Below, piece after piece: positions 9,173 through 19,396 of a stretch of 61,090 nucleotides of DNA (its first letter is position 1; each line of letters starts with the position of its first letter). The stretch comes from Rickettsiales bacterium (GTDB taxonomy: Bacteria; Pseudomonadota; Alphaproteobacteria; Rickettsiales; UBA1997): NCBI GenBank assembly GCA_020054695.1, contig JAHXBT010000016.1, positions 3,065-64,154 of the forward strand, given 5' to 3'. Both the position numbers and the translations under genes were made by a program. Below the pieces are notes generated by a model. It ran no database searches. It was not told where the DNA came from and saw only the letters and a program-made list of their open reading frames with translations.

Positions 9173-9385
9173 ATCCTTTTAATTTACCACTCTCATAAAA
9201 AATTTTAAATAATCCGTTCAAATTCTTCATCTTCTCTTTATGTGCAAATAAATCAAAATGAATTTGCAGTAATTCGTCCCTTTAGATCAGAAACTAAAGA
9301 TAAATCAATCAAAAGGCATATGAAAGAAAATCCAGAAAATAGAAATGCTAAAATTAAAATAATTGACGCTTCTGTTTGGTGGTAA

Positions 9386-9607
9386 TTAAAGGGATTGAAA
9401 TAAATCTGATGTTGAAATATTAAGTGCTAAAGAAATTTTCTTAATATTTACTGTGGTCAAATTCTTTGCTCCCCATTCACTACAAACCATATAAGTTCTA
9501 TGGAAACCGCATTTATAAGCAAATAATTCTTGAGAGAATCCAGCTTGCTTTCTTAAATTACCAACCCTAGAACCAAATTTTTTCTGAATTAAATTACTAT
9601 CTATCAT
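9386..9607 (-). CDS. XRE-family (Cro/CI-type HTH) small transcriptional regulator
   Basis: IQKKFGSRVGNLRKQAGFSQELFAYKCGFHRTYM...KKISLALNISTSDLFQSL. Start taken at the MIDSNL methionine inside the 83-aa track ORF. The usual 'ER' core is altered. Confidence 0.75.
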   Translation of the reverse strand: MIDSNLIQKKFGSRVGNLRKQAGFSQELFAYKCGFHRTYMVCSEWGAKNLTTVNIKKISLALNISTSDLFQSL

Positions 9608-9899
9608 AAAATAATAGAAGCAAAATACACTCTGCACTCTATAAATATTATTTTCTTGTTTTAGATTTATAAAGTTTTATCTACAATATAAATTTCATCT
9701 TTTTAAGATTATGATAGAGTGCAATTCTAGTGATATTGAAGACCAGAATGAACAAAAAGAAGTAATAAAACTCTGCGATAATATAAACTTTTACGATAAT
9801 AAGTGCTAGATGATTGATGTTTTTTTATTTCAGAAGTGTCCCCAGAGTATCCCCGAAAATATTTAGAAAAGTAAAAAATGATTAAGACCTTATTGAAAT

Positions 9900-9976
9900 T
9901 GGTTGCGGGGGTAGGATTTGAACCTACGGCCTTCAGGTTATGAGCCTGACGAGCTACCAAACTGCTCCACCCCGCG
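9900..9976 (-). tRNA. tRNA-fMet (anticodon CAT), CCA encoded
   Basis: Reverse complement CGCGGGGTGGAGCAGTTTGGTAGCTCGTCAGGCTCATAACCTGAAGGCCGTAGGTTCAAATCCTACCCCCGCAACCA gives an initiator-type cloverleaf. Confidence 0.97.
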
Positions 9977-10035
9977 CCAATGAACTAATGTTACAATCTT
10001 TAACTTAGTTAATAAAAAAATATGGATAGAAAAAA

Positions 10036-10422
10036 TTATTGAGGAGGAGTAATGCATCTTGGCTGATTATCACCTACTCCACAAGCCTCACATGTCACAT
10101 TAGCAGAGCTAACACAGCAAATGCTTTCAGGGTTACTTCCATCACAACAGTTTCCACTATATAAAAAGTCAATAATAACATTGTCACTTTCACTTAGATT
10201 TGAACATGCGGAAATAATATCTTCCACACTAACCTCAAAAGCTTTTGCTTCAAAATACTCTTGACTTTCCAACTGAGCCTGCAAAGCCTGTTGCATCTTT
10301 ATGTCATTTGATTTATCCAAAAGCAATCTACCAGACGAAACTGCAGCAATAAAAATTGCAACTATAAACAGTACAACTGATATCTCTATTAAAGAGAAAG
10401 CTTTCTTTTGTTTAATACTCAT
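10036..10422 (-). CDS. Type IV pilin / type II secretion pseudopilin-like protein, Cys-rich
   Basis: Prepilin N-terminus KKAFSLIEISVVLFIVAIFIAAVSSGRLL (cleavage/N-methylation motif plus hydrophobic helix); eight cysteines in the C-terminal half. Confidence 0.8.
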   Translation of the reverse strand: MSIKQKKAFSLIEISVVLFIVAIFIAAVSSGRLLLDKSNDIKMQQALQAQLESQEYFEAKAFEVSVEDIISACSNLSESDNVIIDFLYSGNCCDGSNPESICCVSSANVTCEACGVGDNQPRCITPPQ

Positions 10423-10585
10423 ATCAATTAAATTAATTTAGACACGTCCACAATTTATTTATAAATTAAACAGTAAATATATACAAATCAAGTAAATTCT
10501 TATTAATTATAATGAAAAATAAAATTAATAAAGTAATTTTTCTTAGTAAAGATGTTCGGATTAAAAAATTTGATTAGAGCTATAA

Positions 10586-11308
10586 TTAAAAATCTATTTT
10601 AATACAATTAAAATCTAGGACGCCCCCTGAATCCAGCGTTGTTAAACTATCCATAACTTCTAGTAACTTTTGAACAGAATATCTTGCCGTAAATAACTTT
10701 TCTTTACTAACGGCATTTTGAAATGGCTTTGACAATTTGCTATCAACAGTTCCAGGATGTAAAGCAACTATAATTGCCTTTTTGTTAGACCTACCTATTT
10801 CTATGGATGCGTTTTTTAAGATCATATTAAGAGCCGACTTAGACGCTCTATAAGAATACCACCCACCTAGTTTATTATCCTGAATACTACCTACTCTAGC
10901 ACCCAGGGCAGCAAAAATTGACTTTGAATTCTTATTTAATTTTGGCAAGAAATGCTTGGCTATGATAGCTGGAGCTATGGTATTAATACTAAATAATTGA
11001 TGAAACTTTTCTTTTGACAAATCTCTCAAAGACTTTTCTGGATTAATATTTTGGTCATGAAGCATTCCTGTTGCAACTATAACCATATCAATATCCTTAC
11101 TTACTTTATCAGAGGCTGATTTGATTGACTCCTCATCTTCTATATCAATAAAATAGGACTCAACTTTTTTATGACTAAAATCTGTTTTTGAACGACTAAA
11201 TGCAAATATAGATCTTACTTCTTCATCTTTAGATAATTGCTTAACAAATTCACTTCCTAAGCTTCCACTGGCACCTATAACAACAATATTTAAATCTTTA
11301 TTTTGCAT
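10586..11308 (-). CDS. Short-chain dehydrogenase/reductase (SDR) family protein
   Basis: IVVIGASGSLGSEFVKQL (nucleotide-binding glycine motif), YSYRASKSALNM (YxxxK), VALHPGTVDSKLSKPF. Confidence 0.9.
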   Translation of the reverse strand: MQNKDLNIVVIGASGSLGSEFVKQLSKDEEVRSIFAFSRSKTDFSHKKVESYFIDIEDEESIKSASDKVSKDIDMVIVATGMLHDQNINPEKSLRDLSKEKFHQLFSINTIAPAIIAKHFLPKLNKNSKSIFAALGARVGSIQDNKLGGWYSYRASKSALNMILKNASIEIGRSNKKAIIVALHPGTVDSKLSKPFQNAVSKEKLFTARYSVQKLLEVMDSLTTLDSGGVLDFNCIKIDF

Positions 11309-11673
11309 TTTTGAATAGAAAAAGCATTACTTATAAGGCGTAATTGATATAATATTAAGAATATTATAATTTAAAAAGAAAGCCAAACGGTATTAAACAA
11401 AAACTGCCTTAAATGTTTTTGCAAACTATTTCTGACTGCTCGGATAAAGCAGTAAAAATTGATATAAAAACCCCGCTCATTCTTTATTTAAGTATTTAGC
11501 AAGAACAATATTTGTAAAAAAACTAAATTGCTAGTAATTTTGTCAATATTGCGATACTTTCCACCTATAATATTATTATATTTTATGATACCACTCGCTT
11601 ATCGTTAAAAGATAAATTTTAAGTAACAATGACTTACTTTTGTATCAATAATTTCTAAAAAACATTTGTAAGA

Positions 11674-12063
11674 TTAATGTTCAAAACCGATGTCATTTTT
11701 AATTAAATTCCAAAATTTGAAGAAGCTACTAGACTTTACATCACTAAACATAACAGCACTACTTTGGAAGATTTTAACGTCATGCCTCTGCTTTAATTCA
11801 TTAGCAGTTTTCAATATCTTTGCATCAGAACAATTCGGAACAATTATTCTATCAAAATCTTCCTCTATCATTGTTTTTTCTATTATTTTACAATAGTCTC
11901 CTTTAAAAATTCTTACTTTTCTTTGGCACAAATATTTGTAAACTATCTTTAATCTTTGTGGGGAGATTAGGTTTACATAATCCTCTGAAAATATAAAAAT
12001 TTTTTCTGAATTTTTATAATCAAAATTTAAATTATAATCGTTTAGCCAGAGTAGATTTTTCAT
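11674..12063 (-). CDS. Small Rossmann-like protein resembling a photolyase N-terminal (antenna) domain
   Basis: KNLLWLNDYNLNFDY...PQRLKIVYKYLCQRKVRIFKGDYCKIIEK..FDRIIVP follows a photolyase alpha/beta-domain pattern and overlaps the FAD-domain gene by 4 bp. Confidence 0.5.
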   Translation of the reverse strand: MKNLLWLNDYNLNFDYKNSEKIFIFSEDYVNLISPQRLKIVYKYLCQRKVRIFKGDYCKIIEKTMIEEDFDRIIVPNCSDAKILKTANELKQRHDVKIFQSSAVMFSDVKSSSFFKFWNLIKNDIGFEH

Positions 12064-12839
12064 AGGTTAGGAAATAGTTTGTTATTTAGCTCTTCATAAG
12101 AAAAACATAAATCAGGATTTTCTTCATCTTTAATTTCCAACTCATTAGAGAAATATTTCTTAATATTTTCCAAATTAAAAATATAAGGTTTTGAAGAAAA
12201 TGTACTTGCAATCCACTGAAAAGAGAGATTGTTAGAGGGTAAATCAGCATCAATTAAATTTTGTAAAAACCACATTGCTCCAGCTTGCCATTTAATTTTA
12301 CGAAAATGAATTATATATGATGCTAAATACATTCGCGAGTGATTGTGTAAATATCCGGTTTTGGTTAATTGTTTGATAAAATAATTAATTACGTGATTTT
12401 CAGTAGTAGCGGCTTTAATATCTTCTGGTAATTTATTATGGTATTGATCGTGACTAAACCCAGTCTTATAATCTTCAATATTAACCCAAAGAGAATTATT
12501 ATTATTGAAAAAATAAGATTGCCAAAAATAGCGCCAATAAAGCTCTTGAAGAAATTTTTCACATCTTTTAAAGCCAAATTTCTTTATTACAAAATCAGAA
12601 ATTTCTTTTGTTGAAACTAACCCGTGACGAATTAGATGTGAAAAGTTACTGATTTGTCCATTGCTATAATTACGAGTTTTAGCATATTTAATTGGATCAA
12701 ATTGGTCTAATCTTTTTTTAAAAGAATCTATTTCTAGATTAAAATTTTGCGAAACCTCTTCTAGGTTTATATTAAACTCTAGATCAAGATATCTATCTAA
12801 ATCTTTCTGGTTTTGAAAATTATTTTTTAACTCTTTCAT
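12060..12839 (-). CDS. Photolyase/cryptochrome FAD-binding domain protein lacking the N-terminal antenna domain
   Basis: SHLIRHGLVSTKEI, LYWRYFWQ, TGYLHNHSRMYLASYIIHFRKIKWQAGAMWFLQNLIDADLPSNNLSFQWIASTFSSKPYIFN: photolyase FAD-domain signature; only 259 aa. Confidence 0.88.
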   Translation of the reverse strand: MKELKNNFQNQKDLDRYLDLEFNINLEEVSQNFNLEIDSFKKRLDQFDPIKYAKTRNYSNGQISNFSHLIRHGLVSTKEISDFVIKKFGFKRCEKFLQELYWRYFWQSYFFNNNNSLWVNIEDYKTGFSHDQYHNKLPEDIKAATTENHVINYFIKQLTKTGYLHNHSRMYLASYIIHFRKIKWQAGAMWFLQNLIDADLPSNNLSFQWIASTFSSKPYIFNLENIKKYFSNELEIKDEENPDLCFSYEELNNKLFPNL

Positions 12840-12939
12840 ATGAGTGGGGGAAATTGAAATTCTTAATTTTTAATTCCTGACTCTTGCTCAAACCACTATG
12901 TCGAAGCTGATACAGTTTATATTTATTAATATTAATTAA

Positions 12940-13215
12940 AGCTCTTATAAAATAAGATAGAAAGAAAAATAATCAAATCCAAACAGGTTTATCAAAATTA
13001 GCAAAACAGCTGAGTGGTGTATTAGATTAATGTAATCATATTGATATAGGAAACACTTTTTATCGTTATAAAGATTTAAATTTAATCAGTAGAAAAGTAT
13101 ATCTCAAACCAAAAATAAAGTTCTTGTAAATGTTAAAAAAACAGCTGTTTATGTTGATATTAACTTCCACACATATTATCAATTAAGTGATTTTAATTGG
13201 ATTTAAAAAGAAGAG
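12940..13215 (+). pseudogene. Decayed IS481-like transposase, copy 2
   Basis: Aligns by eye with copy 1 at 7054-7460: GCTCTTATAAAATAAGATAGAAAGAAAA..AAACAGGTTTATCAAAATTAGCAAAACAGCT and NTFYRYKDL versus DTFYRYQDL. Confidence 0.65.
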
Positions 13216-13523
13216 TGTTTTTATCAATCACAACATAAATAAAACATGTTATCCTTACAATTAATAGAATTTCTAACAAAATTACTATGACGGATATGGT
13301 AAGTGGCAGGTCTTACATTTTAGTTGATTTTTAAGTTGTCTTCCGAGAACTTGCTCAAAAAAAGAAGAGCACTACCTTAAATTTAAAAAACTGCTAATTT
13401 TGGATTTGGAGAAGAAAATATTGCAATTGTTATAGATTGAATTAATTGCAATTTTTACTTAAACATAAACAATATAGAAATATCTTTTTTTAAAATTAAA
13501 TTTAGCATTCTTAATAGTTATAC

Positions 13524-13976
13524 ATGAGTTATTATAAATCATTTATGGATTTGGCATTAATTGAAGCACAAAATGCCTTAAAAAATAATGAGGTGCCTGT
13601 AGGGGCGGTCATAGTAAAAAATAATAAAATTATTACCTCATCTCATAATCAAAATTTAAAACTTTTAGATCCCACCGCCCATGCTGAAATAATAGCAATC
13701 AGAAATGCTTGCAAATTATTAAATAGTCAAAGATTGCCTGGATGCGACCTATACGTCACTTTAGAACCATGCTCCATGTGTGCAAGCGCTATTGCAGCAG
13801 CTAGAATTAATAATTTATATTATATATTGCCAGATGAAAAATATGGAGGAGTTGAAAATGGTGCTAAAATTTTTACACAAAAAAACTGTCATCACAAAAT
13901 TAATATTTATAACAATATAGGTAATCCAGATAAATATAAACTATTACTACAAAGTTTTTTTCGGGATAAAAGATAA
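13524..13976 (+). CDS. tadA: tRNA-specific adenosine deaminase (TadA-like)
   Basis: HAEIIAI and PCSMCASAI zinc motifs; 150 aa. Confidence 0.93.
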   Translation: MSYYKSFMDLALIEAQNALKNNEVPVGAVIVKNNKIITSSHNQNLKLLDPTAHAEIIAIRNACKLLNSQRLPGCDLYVTLEPCSMCASAIAAARINNLYYILPDEKYGGVENGAKIFTQKNCHHKINIYNNIGNPDKYKLLLQSFFRDKR

Positions 13977-14546
13977 AAATATAATATAATTTATTTAAAA
14001 ATACTGCTTATGCAGCTGAAGCTATTATATTGCACTTTAAAATATAATTCTTCTTTTAAAATTATAGTAGCGATGCTTACTCTTAACATTTTTATTCTAT
14101 CTAAATTAAAGTTGTATTTATTTTATAATTTTATTATCCGTTTTTAGATCTATTAATTTTAATAGTTGAATTAATTAATTCTTCCTTGAAAAATATCATT
14201 AATTTTTGTACTCAAGAAAAGTATGGCTAACAAAAGAGATTTAAGACTTAGAATCTGCTACGGTATTTGTTATTTTTATATTTCATGTTTTGATGGTGTT
14301 TTTCATCACATCATGTCCCAACCTAAATTTTAACTACCTTGTCATAGGGTTATTTATTTTGAAATAAAGGCGTAAAAAGATGAATATAATTCTTTTGCAA
14401 TTTTTATTACAAACTAAGAACACCCGCCACCTTCTTCTGTGGCTTTTAAGGAAATCTTAAATTTTAGGATTCTTTTGGTGCCGCCCTTTGGCCTGCACTT
14501 TTAACCATTACTAGAATATTCTTTAGGGCAACTATTCCTTGCTCAT

Positions 14547-15347
14547 TCACCTGAATTCACTTAATTTACCACCAGCAAAAATATTTTCTTCTAAGGCAAA
14601 ATTAATTAACTCTGGCTCTGACAATTCCTGATCTCTATTTTTTCTCTTAGTAATAAATTCTTCCTTATTTTGAATTTTAGCAAAAATATTGTTGTGCTTT
14701 TGTTGTAAGATGGTTGATAAATATTGTTCTTTTTCTCCTGATCTTGGATAATCATGAGCTGTTAGAATTTTATAATGATTGGGGTAAGAAAAAATCTTTT
14801 GGATAGAATCAAACAACTCTTCCGCACTACCACCAGGAAAATCAGATCTTCCAACACCAAAATTTGGCATAAATAATAAATCACCAACAAAAATATGATC
14901 ATTAATTACAAAAGAAGAGCAAGAAGATGTGTGACCGGGGGTATCAAGGAATTTTACTTTTAAGTTACCAATCAAAAATACTTCCCCACTAGAAAATAAA
15001 TAATCAAAATTCGAAATATCAGCTTTAAGATCAAATTTTTTAGCCCAAAAATTGGCAACCTCCTTAATTTTATTGCTAATGGCAATTTTACCCCCTAATT
15101 TTTCCTTTAAATAAAGTGCAGCAGAAATATGATCGGCGTGAATATGGCTTTCTAAAATCCACTCCAAAGAAAACTGCTCATCAGTAATAAATTTTATGAT
15201 CTTGTCAGCAGATTTGCTTGAAAATTTAGTAGATTTTAGATCAAAATCTAAAACAGGATCTAAAATAGCGCATTTTTTGCTATTTTCATCAAAAATTACA
15301 TAACTAAATGTAAATGTTATAGGATCAAAAAAAGATTTGTAATTCAT
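14547..15347 (-). CDS. Metallo-beta-lactamase-fold hydrolase, persulfide dioxygenase (ETHE1)-like
   Basis: ESHIHADHISAALYLKEKLGGK, DTPGHTSSCSSFV, VGDLLFMPNFGVGRSDFPGGSAEELFDSIQKI, TAHDYPRSG. Confidence 0.85.
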   Translation of the reverse strand: MNYKSFFDPITFTFSYVIFDENSKKCAILDPVLDFDLKSTKFSSKSADKIIKFITDEQFSLEWILESHIHADHISAALYLKEKLGGKIAISNKIKEVANFWAKKFDLKADISNFDYLFSSGEVFLIGNLKVKFLDTPGHTSSCSSFVINDHIFVGDLLFMPNFGVGRSDFPGGSAEELFDSIQKIFSYPNHYKILTAHDYPRSGEKEQYLSTILQQKHNNIFAKIQNKEEFITKRKNRDQELSEPELINFALEENIFAGGKLSEFR

Positions 15348-15656
15348 AATTAGTAGATTTATTTTTTGATCTTAGTTTATAGATAATTAATTAAAACGCA
15401 GCAAAACTGCTATGTAACTAGAACTAGGAAATCAAAAAAAATGTTCTATTTTTAAGGGAAGTTTCACAACGAATTTAATTAAAACAACTCTCCTTATTAA
15501 TAGAGGTAAAAAATAATCAAGACGCTTTTTTCTTCAAAGTGGCAAAACCTCTTTGTTTGAGGCTACAAATAACCATCATTTTATATTAATAATCATAAAA
15601 AATGAACAATATAGCTTTATTTATAATTTTTTTGTAATTTCTGATATTATATCCAA

Positions 15657-16916
15657 CTAAAGCAACATTGAAATTGGGTTTTCAACAATTTTCTTGAATG
15701 TTCCTAAAAATTCAGCGCCAACTGATCCATCAACAGAGCGGTGATCCGAAGATAAAGTAACATTCATAATAGTTGCTTTGGCAAAGTCGCCATCTTTGAT
15801 AATAGCTTTTTGAATACCAGCGCCAATAGCTAAAATACAACTTTGTGGCGGGTTAACAATTGCTTGAAAATTATTAATACCATACATACCAAGATTAGAA
15901 ATAGAAAAGCCGCCACCTTGAAATTCTTCCGGCTGCAATTTACCATCCCTAGCTTTTTTAATTAACTGCTTTGCTTCATTAGAAATATCAATCAAAGATT
16001 TCTGGTCAGCATTTTTAACAATTGGAGTAATTAAACCGCCGTCAATTGCTACAGCAATTGAAATGTCAACATTATTATAAAGCAAAATAGCATCATCTGT
16101 CCAAGAAGAATTAGCTGTCGGAACCTCTTTCAAAGCTAAAGCGGTTGCTTTAATAATAATATCATTAACTGATAATTTGTAATTAGGCTTACCTTTGTCA
16201 TTAATAATTGCTAAATCATTGATTGATTTACGCATTTCTAGCAATTTATCTACATTTAAATCCATTGATAAATAAAAATGCGGAACGCTCTGTTTTGATT
16301 CTAACAACCTACTAGCAATAACTTTTCTAACATTATTATTTTTAATAGCTCTAAATTCTTCAGGATGCCTTTGAATGACGCCAGATTTTGAACCAGAACC
16401 AGCATTTAAAACATCGTTTTTAATAATTCTACCGCGAGGGCCAGAACCAATTAAGCTTTGTAATGAAACGTTATTTTCAACAGCAATTCTTTTGGCCAAA
16501 GGGCTGGCATAAGTACGATCAGCAGATATAGAGTCAGCAACTGCAGGAGTCTGTATTTTTATAGATTCAGCTTTCACCTCCTCTTTAACTTCTTGTTTTG
16601 CGCCTTCATTTGCAGAAGCAGAACCTACTTGCACCTCACTCACCTTATAAGAATCTAAAACAGACTTATCTTCACCTTCTTCAAGTAAAAGAGCAATTGG
16701 AGCATTAACTGCAACATTTTCAGTGCCTGCTGCAACTAAAATTTTACCTAAAATACCCTCATCAACTGCCTCCACCTCCATTGTAGCTTTGTCAGTCTCA
16801 ATCTCAGCAATGACGTCACCTGCCTCTATATTATCACCTTCGTTTTTTAACCAATTAGCAAGGTTGCCCTCCTTCATGGTCGGAGAAAGAGCTGGCATTA
16901 AAATTTCAATAGTCAT
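15657..16916 (-). CDS. pdhC: Pyruvate dehydrogenase E2 component (dihydrolipoamide acetyltransferase)
   Basis: N-terminal lipoyl domain ([37 protein letters not shown]), E3-binding domain, catalytic [16 protein letters not shown]. Confidence 0.95.
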   Translation of the reverse strand: MTIEILMPALSPTMKEGNLANWLKNEGDNIEAGDVIAEIETDKATMEVEAVDEGILGKILVAAGTENVAVNAPIALLLEEGEDKSVLDSYKVSEVQVGSASANEGAKQEVKEEVKAESIKIQTPAVADSISADRTYASPLAKRIAVENNVSLQSLIGSGPRGRIIKNDVLNAGSGSKSGVIQRHPEEFRAIKNNNVRKVIASRLLESKQSVPHFYLSMDLNVDKLLEMRKSINDLAIINDKGKPNYKLSVNDIIIKATALALKEVPTANSSWTDDAILLYNNVDISIAVAIDGGLITPIVKNADQKSLIDISNEAKQLIKKARDGKLQPEEFQGGGFSISNLGMYGINNFQAIVNPPQSCILAIGAGIQKAIIKDGDFAKATIMNVTLSSDHRSVDGSVGAEFLGTFKKIVENPISMLL

Positions 16917-17236
16917 ATTTATATAATTATATTCTTAATGAGAAAGGATTATAAGTATAATTTTAGAAAATCAAAGTAAAATTTTAGGCAATCTTTTTGA
17001 TAAATAGATATCGTAATTTAAATCTTAATTGATGTATGTGGATTTTCTTTTTATGGATCATTTATATAGGCATGAAGAAGGTAGTAATATTGCAATGTTG
17101 GTGTGACACTAATATTGCACCTACAATACTTCTGTACCAAGCCATAACTAAGTATTTTTGTCTAGTTGCAGATCTTGCTCATGAAAAATAACCTTTATTA
17201 ACCCCCTAAACATAAACAACTTTCAATAAGTACAAA

Positions 17237-19396
17237 TCATAAATTCTTAATTGTTAAATTAAAACTGTAGGATCTTTGTTTTTTGGTAAAGCTTTCCAGA
17301 TTTTCTTCAGAAATAACAATCCCGTAAGAAACGCAACAGCCATTATACATTAAGCTATAATTTCTATTAATAATTTTGCCTTCTATTAAATCTTTAGAAA
17401 AGCCAATATTAACATTTAGTTTTGAAGTTAACTTTATTGATGTATTTGAATTCCACTGCTCTTTTTCATCAATACTACTGTTGCTTCTTTTGAGCAGTAA
17501 GTAATTCCCTGCAAATGTCACTGCATTAATTGGAATATTATAATTAAGATCATTTACTTCATTATTATAATCTGACTCGCTTAGATGAAAATTATAAATT
17601 AAAGATAAACTATTGTCATTTTTATAAGCAATTTTACCAACAATGTTTGACTTATCATTATCATTAAAGCCTCTAATAATTACATCTTGATTAGTATCAG
17701 TAAATCTTTGGCTTTGACCAAGGTTTAAATTAAATTTACCCAGATCATTGAATAAATACGTATTAGCACCGTAACTGACTCTTTGACCCGCCTCATTCCT
17801 ATCAAAACCTATTAAACGATCCTCCAAAAATAAATTAGCTTGCGTTAATTCATTATTATTAACATCCTCATTATATAAATCATTGCTTTTATCTTGGTCT
17901 GGACTTCCTACAAACTTTACCAGAGGTTCAAACATAATTATGTTACTATTAGATCTTCGAACCATTGGAAATTTCCAACTGAAAGAAGCTCTGGGATAAT
18001 AATTAACTTCTTTTTTCTTATAATATTTTTTATCTATTTCTGTGTATTTGTAAGCATCCTGCATATAATACACATTCCCTTGAGCATTAAACTTAACTTC
18101 AAAAAGATTACCATAAATATTATAAGGCATTTTTACTTCGGGAACTAGAGACAGCCTCTTATATTGCAACCCCTCCCTTCTATGAATGGCCGCCATATTA
18201 GATAGAAGAGAAAATTGCGTATTAAAATATTTTGGCCTGCTTTTTATATAGTGCTCCACAATGGGCAAAGCTAGAGGGGATGTTTTACGATCTGTGTTAA
18301 CAGAAATCTCTTGTATATTTAATATTTTTACAGAATAATGCTGCATCAATTCATGTTTGTTAAATTCAATGCTTGAGACAGTGTGGTCTACAAAGTCAGA
18401 TTTGTAATCACGCAAAAACTCTTTATCTCCAACGTGATTAACATTAAACATAAGATCAGAAAATTTTGACAAAACAAACTTACCTCTTGCCTTACCTTGC
18501 CACCTCAAATTACGATTTATTGGCTCATTATTAACAACTATTACTTTCTTAGATTCTGCCAAATTATTATTTGCAAACTCCAAATTAACATCATATTTGT
18601 CATATTTTATTAGATTACGAAAATTATTATTAACTAAGACATGCTTTGTATCTGGAAAATAGCTAGTTTTTATTGTTAAATCTTTGTTATCACTAATATT
18701 TAAATAGTATGGCACTGTTAAGCCCAAACCTAAATTCTGACTTTTAGAATATGAAGGAGTTAAAAAACCAGACCTCTTTTTACTTGCAGGAAATAAAGTC
18801 TTAAAATAAGGACTATATAATATTGGAACATCATAAATTTTAATTATAGAGTTTTTTAATTTAATAGTCTCTTTGTCATTATTTACTATAACCTTTCTAG
18901 ATGATATAGATATTGGCTCTGATTGCGTAAGAGGTTTGTATCTATTCTTATTGTTGTCATTAGGACAAACTGAAAATATGGATTTATCTAAAAAGGTTTT
19001 TTTATCTTTTTTAATGGCATCCTTTGCTATTATATACGATCCATCAAAAAAAACCAAAGCTGGATTTTCTATCTTCCCATCGTTTAAGTCATCCGAAAAT
19101 ATAGCTTTTGTAGCTGATATATTGCCAACCTGATAATTATTTATCTTAACATCTCCAATTGCTGTAACTAATTTCTTGGACTGGGAATATTCTATATTTT
19201 TAGCCGATATGCTGTTGCCTCCTTTTGTAAATTCTGCGCCTCCTATGGCAGATATTGTTTTTAATTGACTATCTGATTCCAAAATATCAGCTGTTAATTT
19301 AGCAGGCAGCTTATCAATTTCTTTATTCTGAGCGAGAATATTACAAGAAAACAAAAGCAAGAATATAGCTGATATTATATAGAATAATTTATTCAT
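17237..19396 (-). CDS. lptD: LPS-assembly outer-membrane protein LptD
   Basis: Signal peptide; OstA-like N-terminal region (LTADILESDSQLKTISAIGGAEFTKGGNSISAKNIEYSQSKKLVTAIGDV); VPILYSPYFKTLFPASKKRSGFLTPSYSKSQNLGLGLTVPYYLNIS. Confidence 0.92.
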   Translation of the reverse strand: MNKLFYIISAIFLLLFSCNILAQNKEIDKLPAKLTADILESDSQLKTISAIGGAEFTKGGNSISAKNIEYSQSKKLVTAIGDVKINNYQVGNISATKAIFSDDLNDGKIENPALVFFDGSYIIAKDAIKKDKKTFLDKSIFSVCPNDNNKNRYKPLTQSEPISISSRKVIVNNDKETIKLKNSIIKIYDVPILYSPYFKTLFPASKKRSGFLTPSYSKSQNLGLGLTVPYYLNISDNKDLTIKTSYFPDTKHVLVNNNFRNLIKYDKYDVNLEFANNNLAESKKVIVVNNEPINRNLRWQGKARGKFVLSKFSDLMFNVNHVGDKEFLRDYKSDFVDHTVSSIEFNKHELMQHYSVKILNIQEISVNTDRKTSPLALPIVEHYIKSRPKYFNTQFSLLSNMAAIHRREGLQYKRLSLVPEVKMPYNIYGNLFEVKFNAQGNVYYMQDAYKYTEIDKKYYKKKEVNYYPRASFSWKFPMVRRSNSNIIMFEPLVKFVGSPDQDKSNDLYNEDVNNNELTQANLFLEDRLIGFDRNEAGQRVSYGANTYLFNDLGKFNLNLGQSQRFTDTNQDVIIRGFNDNDKSNIVGKIAYKNDNSLSLIYNFHLSESDYNNEVNDLNYNIPINAVTFAGNYLLLKRSNSSIDEKEQWNSNTSIKLTSKLNVNIGFSKDLIEGKIINRNYSLMYNGCCVSYGIVISEENLESFTKKQRSYSFNLTIKNL

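Noticed and set aside
9727-9960. 77-aa ORF MVARQAHNLKAVGSNPTPATN...
   Set aside because: Overlaps tRNA-fMet antisense/sense sequence; the N-terminal peptide is the familiar translation of a tRNA gene, not a real protein.
17040-17200. Direct repeat TAATATTGCA twice and a short frame VDFLFMDHLYRHEEGSNIAMLV*
   Set aside because: Too short to support a gene or element in AT-rich sequence; no recognisable family.
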